DNA from: Planctomycetes bacterium B3_Pla
GTDB taxonomy: Bacteria; Planctomycetota; Phycisphaerae; Sedimentisphaerales; Anaerobacaceae
Direction of reading: 5' to 3'
DNA length: 64,000 nt
Assembly: GCA_005223045.1 (NCBI GenBank)
Contig: NJBM01000010.1
Location: 140,958 to 204,957, forward strand
Every line of letters starts with the position of its first letter. Position 1 is the first letter of the stretch. Positions 60,169-64,000 of this stretch are shown piece after piece. The notes beneath the pieces were generated by a model that was not told the origin of the DNA, did not search any database, and saw nothing but the letters and a program-made list of their open reading frames with translations. A program made the position numbers and the translations under genes.

Positions 60169-60579
60169 ATGGCTTATCAAGACAAGTTCGGATACAAGAC
60201 AACGATAGAGAACGAGCACTGGCGCGATGAAGAGTTCCAGTGGTCGCGGATTCTCTCGGCGGGCGACCCGGCCAAAGGCATGGTCCTGCTTTATATCCAG
60301 AAGGCGTGCACGGCGTTTCACGAATTCGAGCCGGCCTGTAAGCAGGGGGCATTGAAGCCGGAGCAGCTTGATTTCTTTCGACGCCGGCTGGCAACGAGGA
60401 TCGGGCATGTTCTAAAGACGATGAAGAATAACGGCCTTGATGAAATTGACGGGGCTGCCGAGCTGGCAGAGATTCTGCGCTCGGTCGAATCGGCGAAGGC
60501 CCTCGATGAGCTGGCCGAACTGACCGAAGATGTTCACGCCGTCAACCATACGATCTCTGATTCTCTGGAAGGGAGGTAA
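60169..60579 (+). CDS. Small helical protein of unknown function
   Basis: 136 residues from the ATG at 60169 (MAYQDKFGYK); a longer frame opens at 60130. It is mostly helical and acidic: FFRRRLATRIGHVLKTMKNNGLDEIDGAAELAEILRSVESAKALDELAELTEDVHAVNHTI. There is no signal peptide and I recognise no family. The stop is 3 bp before the oxidoreductase ATG, whose ribosome site lies in the end of this gene, so the two are probably one operon. The role is unknown. Confidence 0.72.
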   Translation: MAYQDKFGYKTTIENEHWRDEEFQWSRILSAGDPAKGMVLLYIQKACTAFHEFEPACKQGALKPEQLDFFRRRLATRIGHVLKTMKNNGLDEIDGAAELAEILRSVESAKALDELAELTEDVHAVNHTISDSLEGR

Positions 60580-60582
60580 TTC

Positions 60583-62016
60583 ATGAAAAGCATTACACGT
60601 CGTGATTTTATGAAGAGTTCGATTGCCGCCGGAGTTGCGTCGGCGATACCGTTCTCACGCGCGCGAGGAGCGAACGACCGCATTCGTGTCGGCGTCGTCG
60701 GTCTTGGCGGCCGTGGCACGGGGGCGCACGTACCGTCCTTTGAAAAACAGGAAGGTGTGACCGTCGTTGCCCTGAGCGATCCGGACCGGGAGCGCATGCG
60801 TAAAGCAGCCGAGACAATCGAATCGAAGTACAACCACAGCGTCGAGCAATACGTTGATATGCGCAGAATGTTTGACCGCAACGACGTTGACGTGATTGGA
60901 AATGCGACGCAGAACTACTGGCACGGACTCAGCACTATCTGGGCATGTCAGGCCGGAAAGCACGTGTACGTCGAAAAACCTCTGTCGCATTATATATGGG
61001 AAGGCCGGCAGATGGTCAACGCGGCAAGAAAGTACCGCCGTATCGTCCAATGCGGCACCCAGCACCGCTCGGAGAAAAAGTTCCCTCAGGCCATTCAATG
61101 GATTCGTGAAGGCAACCTTGGCAAAATCAAGTACATCACGGCATTCGCCAACAAGCCCCGCGCCTCATGCGGCAAGCGGGACACTCCGCTGCCGATCCCC
61201 GATACCATCGACTACGACCGCTGGTGCGGCCCGGCCAAGAAAGTGCCCATTTATCGCGACCGGTTGCAATATGATTGCAGCTTCGATTGGAACACCGGTG
61301 ACGGCGAGTCGTGCAACCAGGGTGTCCACGAAGTTGACGTGGCCCGCTGGTGTCTGGGTGAAAAGATGCTGCCCCGCCGGGTGATGAGCATCGGCGGCAG
61401 GTTCCTGTTCAACGATGCTTGTGACGTCCCCAACACTCAAATCATCTACTACGATTTTCCTACGGCCCCGGTGCTTTATGAAGTACACAACCTCCGCGAA
61501 GGCAAGAACTCGAACGAAGCACCGACTTTTCGCGGCGAGCGCGTAGGCGTGATTGTCGATTGTGAAGGTGGTTCGGTAAGTCTCTATCAAGGGATCGCAT
61601 GGGACAATGAAGGCAAGCAAGTCAAGTCGTTCAGCGGCGGGGGCGATCATTTCGTCAACTTCATAGACGCGATCCGCAGCGGCCGTCGGGAAGACCTCAA
61701 CGCCGAGGTCCTCGAAGGCCACCTCTCCACCGCGGTATGCCATACCGGCAACATCTCCTATCGGCTCGGCGACAAAGCAACGAAGCAGCAGATGCGTAAA
61801 GCGGTCCGGGACATTCCGCTGTTCAATGAAATATACGACCGGCTGCTGGAACATCTGGCGGCTAACGAAATCAACGCCGGTGCAAAGACGGTGACATTAG
61901 GCCCCTGGCTGGAGATCGACAGAAAGAACGAGCGCTTCAAGAACAACGAACAGGCGAATCGCCTGGTTCGAGGCTTCTATCGCGAGCCATACACCGTGCC
62001 GGACCTGTCGGCTTGA
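60583..62016 (+). CDS. Tat-exported Gfo/Idh/MocA oxidoreductase
   Basis: 477 residues. The Tat signal is SITRRDFMKSSIAAGVASAIPF. The NAD(P)-binding motif GVVGLGGRGTGAH follows, then YVEKPLSHYIWEGRQMV with the EKP motif, and a C-terminal alpha/beta dimer domain (NQGVHEVDVARWCLG). The ribosome site is GGGAGG. Exported members of this family oxidise or modify sugars outside the cytoplasm and are typical of planctomycete glycan clusters. It is convergent with the sulfatase at 62237 across a palindromic repeat. Confidence 0.93.
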   Translation: MKSITRRDFMKSSIAAGVASAIPFSRARGANDRIRVGVVGLGGRGTGAHVPSFEKQEGVTVVALSDPDRERMRKAAETIESKYNHSVEQYVDMRRMFDRNDVDVIGNATQNYWHGLSTIWACQAGKHVYVEKPLSHYIWEGRQMVNAARKYRRIVQCGTQHRSEKKFPQAIQWIREGNLGKIKYITAFANKPRASCGKRDTPLPIPDTIDYDRWCGPAKKVPIYRDRLQYDCSFDWNTGDGESCNQGVHEVDVARWCLGEKMLPRRVMSIGGRFLFNDACDVPNTQIIYYDFPTAPVLYEVHNLREGKNSNEAPTFRGERVGVIVDCEGGSVSLYQGIAWDNEGKQVKSFSGGGDHFVNFIDAIRSGRREDLNAEVLEGHLSTAVCHTGNISYRLGDKATKQQMRKAVRDIPLFNEIYDRLLEHLAANEINAGAKTVTLGPWLEIDRKNERFKNNEQANRLVRGFYREPYTVPDLSA

Positions 62017-62124
62017 GCGCCGGGCCGGAACGTCGTTATGCCGCCTAACGGGAACATTCAGCCTGGTTCAAATAAGTCAGATTCCGGGTCCCGGCGCGCC
62101 GGGATTGCTTTGAGGCTTCATAGT

Positions 62125-62214
62125 GTGTGGCAGCCTCAAATCCAAAGGATTTGGGGATGGTGGGGCTGCTTTTGGAGCTTTGCCATCCCCAAGCTGCGCT
62201 TGAGGCTGCCACAC
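62125..62214. repeat. Palindromic repeat between convergent genes
   Basis: GTGTGGCAGCCTCAA (62125-62139) and TTGAGGCTGCCACAC (62200-62214) pair perfectly over 15 bp. Inner arms TTTGGGGATGG and CCATCCCCAA pair again. The left part resembles the in-frame element of the sulfatase at 17092-17152. It may also act as a terminator for both convergent genes. Confidence 0.85.
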
Positions 62215-62236
62215 GGGATTGAACCAAGCCAAATAT

Positions 62237-63772
62237 TCAGCGTTTTTGTTTGCGCTGGTCGAGGCGCTCACCTTGGGGGCGGCGTACGGGGATGTCCAAC
62301 GCACCACTCGCTTCGAGTTCATCGAATAGCTGCTTTTTCATCGCGGCTATCTTTTCGGCGTAAGCGGGGACATTGATCAGGTTGTGCCGCTCGTGCGGAT
62401 CTGTTTGCAGGTCGTAGAATCCATCGTGGTCCCAGACGCCGTGATAGAAAATGTATTTGTACCGGTCGCCGCGAATGGCGAATACCGTCGGCGTTGCGGG
62501 GAAGTTCCACTCCCAGTAATACTCGTAAAGGATGTGGTCGCGCCAGTCAATCGACCTGCCTCGCAGCAGCGGCAGAAAAGATCGCCCGTCCATGCCTGCT
62601 TCCTTTGGCGGCTGCACGCCCGCCGCGGTCAGCAGCGTCGGCGCTATGTCGATGTTTTGCACCATCTGCGTGACCTTCGTGCCCGGCTCGATCATCCCCG
62701 GTGCGTATGCGAGCATCGGCACGCGGATCGATTCCTCGAACGCATCACGCTTATCGTAGAAGCCGTGCTCGCCAAGCTCGAAGCCGTTGTCGCCCATGTA
62801 AACCACCAGCGTTGATTTGCCAAGGCCGCTTTCGTCCAGGTATTTGAGCACGCGCCCGAGGTTCTCGTCCAGTCCATGCACGGTCTCGCAATACTGCTTG
62901 TACAGCTCGTCGAATGACGGCACGGGATCGTTATCGTACTGGCCGGTTTCCATGTGATCGACGCCGTGGATGCTGTAGCGCCGCTCGCGGACCCAGTGCG
63001 GCTGCGTTTGATAGTTACGTTCGGTATTGGCCATCGTTTCCGGGCGCTTGACCTTGGCCTTTGCGTATCGCCCTTGATAGCGCTTAGCGGGCTGGAAGGG
63101 ATAGTGGACCGCCTTGAACGACAGGTAGAGAAAGAACGGCCGGTCGGTGTCTCGGCCATCCTTGAGCCAGGCAAGTGCCTGGTCGGTCAGGACATCAGTG
63201 GTGTAGCCCTTAAAGGTGCGGCGACTGTTGTTGATATTGAGCGTCGGATCGAAATAGGCGCCCTGGCCCTTGAAGCTGACCCAATGATCGAAGCCCGGTC
63301 TGGGGGCGTCGTGGTCGTGCCCCATGTGCCACTTTCCGACGAAGGCGGTCTGGTAGCCGGCCTTTTGCAGGTATTGCGGGAAGAACACCGTCCCCTCCGG
63401 CGCCGGTCGCTGGTTGTCGGCGATTCGATGATGGTGCATGTACTGCCCGGTGAGGATCGAAGCCCGGCTCGGCGAGCACAGCGACGTACTGACAAACGCA
63501 TTGGCTAAGTGTGCGCCCTGCCGCGCCATGCGGTCCATGTTCGGAGTCTCCAAAAACTCAGGCGAGTCTTTCATGAAACCCATAAAGTCGTAGCGATGAT
63601 CGTCGCTGAGCACAAAGACGATGTTGCGCCGTACCTTGCTATTGTTCTGCGCAACCCGCAGAGACCGCCCGACGGGATTGAAGAGGGCCAATGCGGCCGC
63701 ACCGCGGCACGCTGACCCGAGCACATCTCGCCTGTTAAAGGATGGCCGTCGTGGATTACCGTGATCTGTCAT
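62237..63772 (-). CDS. Tat-exported sulfatase, formylglycine (Cys) type
   Basis: 511 residues from the ATG at 63772 (MTDHGNPRRPSFNRRDVLG), nine bases after AGGAG; the frame stays open to 63835. The twin-Arg signal is NRRDVLGSACRGAAALALF. The formylglycine site is C99-S-P-S-R. The metal site reads SDDHRYDFMGFM, a form seen in the iduronate/heparan-type branch of sulfatases rather than the DDxGYGD form of the other three in the window. GKWHMGHDHDAPRPG, VVYMGDNGFELGEHGFYDKR and YDLQTDPHERHNLI are also present. Its substrate therefore probably differs from the other three, by inference. Confidence 0.95.
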   Translation of the reverse strand: MTDHGNPRRPSFNRRDVLGSACRGAAALALFNPVGRSLRVAQNNSKVRRNIVFVLSDDHRYDFMGFMKDSPEFLETPNMDRMARQGAHLANAFVSTSLCSPSRASILTGQYMHHHRIADNQRPAPEGTVFFPQYLQKAGYQTAFVGKWHMGHDHDAPRPGFDHWVSFKGQGAYFDPTLNINNSRRTFKGYTTDVLTDQALAWLKDGRDTDRPFFLYLSFKAVHYPFQPAKRYQGRYAKAKVKRPETMANTERNYQTQPHWVRERRYSIHGVDHMETGQYDNDPVPSFDELYKQYCETVHGLDENLGRVLKYLDESGLGKSTLVVYMGDNGFELGEHGFYDKRDAFEESIRVPMLAYAPGMIEPGTKVTQMVQNIDIAPTLLTAAGVQPPKEAGMDGRSFLPLLRGRSIDWRDHILYEYYWEWNFPATPTVFAIRGDRYKYIFYHGVWDHDGFYDLQTDPHERHNLINVPAYAEKIAAMKKQLFDELEASGALDIPVRRPQGERLDQRKQKR

Positions 63773-63876
63773 ATTCGTCGTCTCCTGCTTACAAAAGCCG
63801 GTCCGTCCGGCATCGGAACCAAACCATTCTAACACGAGACTGTTTGGATTGTAAAGAAAGCCTGCCTAAAGACAAA

Positions 63877-63910
63877 GGGGCCTATACCGAATCGAATCGG
63901 TATAGGCCCC
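63877..63910 (-). terminator. Strong hairpin, probable terminator of a gene entering from the right edge
   Basis: GGGGCCTATACCGA (63877-63890) and TCGGTATAGGCCCC (63897-63910) pair over 14 bp with a 6-nt loop. On the minus strand it is followed by TTTGTCTTT. It lies 30 bp past the possible stop at 63940. Confidence 0.7.
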
Positions 63911-63939
63911 GAACTAACACAACAGCTAAGTCGTTCCCA

Positions 63940-64000
63940 CTAAAGTTGGGATAGAATTAGCTTGGCATCAATTTCACAAAGCAGCCGGATAGTCGCCTTC
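63940..64000 (-). CDS. Possible C-terminal end of a gene cut by the right edge
   Basis: A minus-strand frame is open from the edge to a TAG at 63942-63940, ending LLCEIDAKLILSQL. The only support is the strong terminator hairpin right after it. Too short to identify. Confidence 0.3.
   Translation of the reverse strand, partial: KATIRLLCEIDAKLILSQL

Overview
The window looks like a chromosome segment of a planctomycete, most likely of the Phycisphaerae type. The signs are four proteins with type II secretion/pilin N-termini (FTLxELLVVI), four Tat-exported formylglycine-type sulfatases, a TIGR03067-like protein, several ECF sigma factors with membrane partners (one fused to an extracytoplasmic domain), beta-helix and dockerin-bearing exported proteins, and Tat-exported Gfo/Idh/MocA and DUF6807 proteins. 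These are inferences from protein families; no rRNA or tRNA gene was recognised.

Layout. 1-6767 (+): the end of a 2'-5' RNA ligase-like gene, recA, alaS, and two paralogous double-zinc-ribbon membrane proteins. 6783-11555 (-): a compact operon of aconitase, LOG-like protein, a small secreted protein and hisD. 12002-17226 (-): a pseudopilin fused to a C-terminal Hint (intein/Hedgehog-type) domain, then two sulfatases. 17416-20076 (+): a large PEP-synthase/rifampicin-phosphotransferase-like enzyme. 20084-27194 (-): small membrane proteins, a beta-helix protein, a MITE-like element, and a kinase, phosphatase and glycosyltransferase set. 27599-29794 (+): GH51 arabinofuranosidase and a Cys-rich DUF6485 protein. 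29903-36766 (-): a TIGR03067-like protein, a pseudopilin and three tandem ECF sigma/membrane-partner modules. 36871-44921: a double-hydrolase protein (-), an FAD oxidoreductase, an MFS transporter and a PPC/dockerin protein (+). 44999-52493 (-): an RDD-fused enzyme, a pseudopilin, a beta-helix protein and a sigma factor fused through a membrane segment to an outer domain. 52956-56065 (+): an exported hydratase, an alanine/serine-glyoxylate aminotransferase and a hydroxyacid dehydrogenase. 56120-63772: a pseudopilin, a PNPOx-like protein, two more sulfatases, DUF6807 and a Gfo/Idh/MocA oxidoreductase.

How it fits together. The accessory content points to export-based breakdown of sulfated and arabinose-containing polysaccharides: sulfatases, GH51, beta-helix proteins, esterase-like hydrolase, Tat oxidoreductases and MFS uptake. 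Regulation seems to rest on envelope-linked ECF sigma systems and a Ser/Thr kinase with a phosphatase. The segment is rich in small dispersed palindromes. Two families lie inside coding sequence without breaking the frame, and one element has terminal inverted repeats and a 5-bp target duplication.

The most unusual item is the pseudopilin with a complete-looking Hint domain (12002-13324). The in-frame palindromes and the sigma factor with an outer domain come next.
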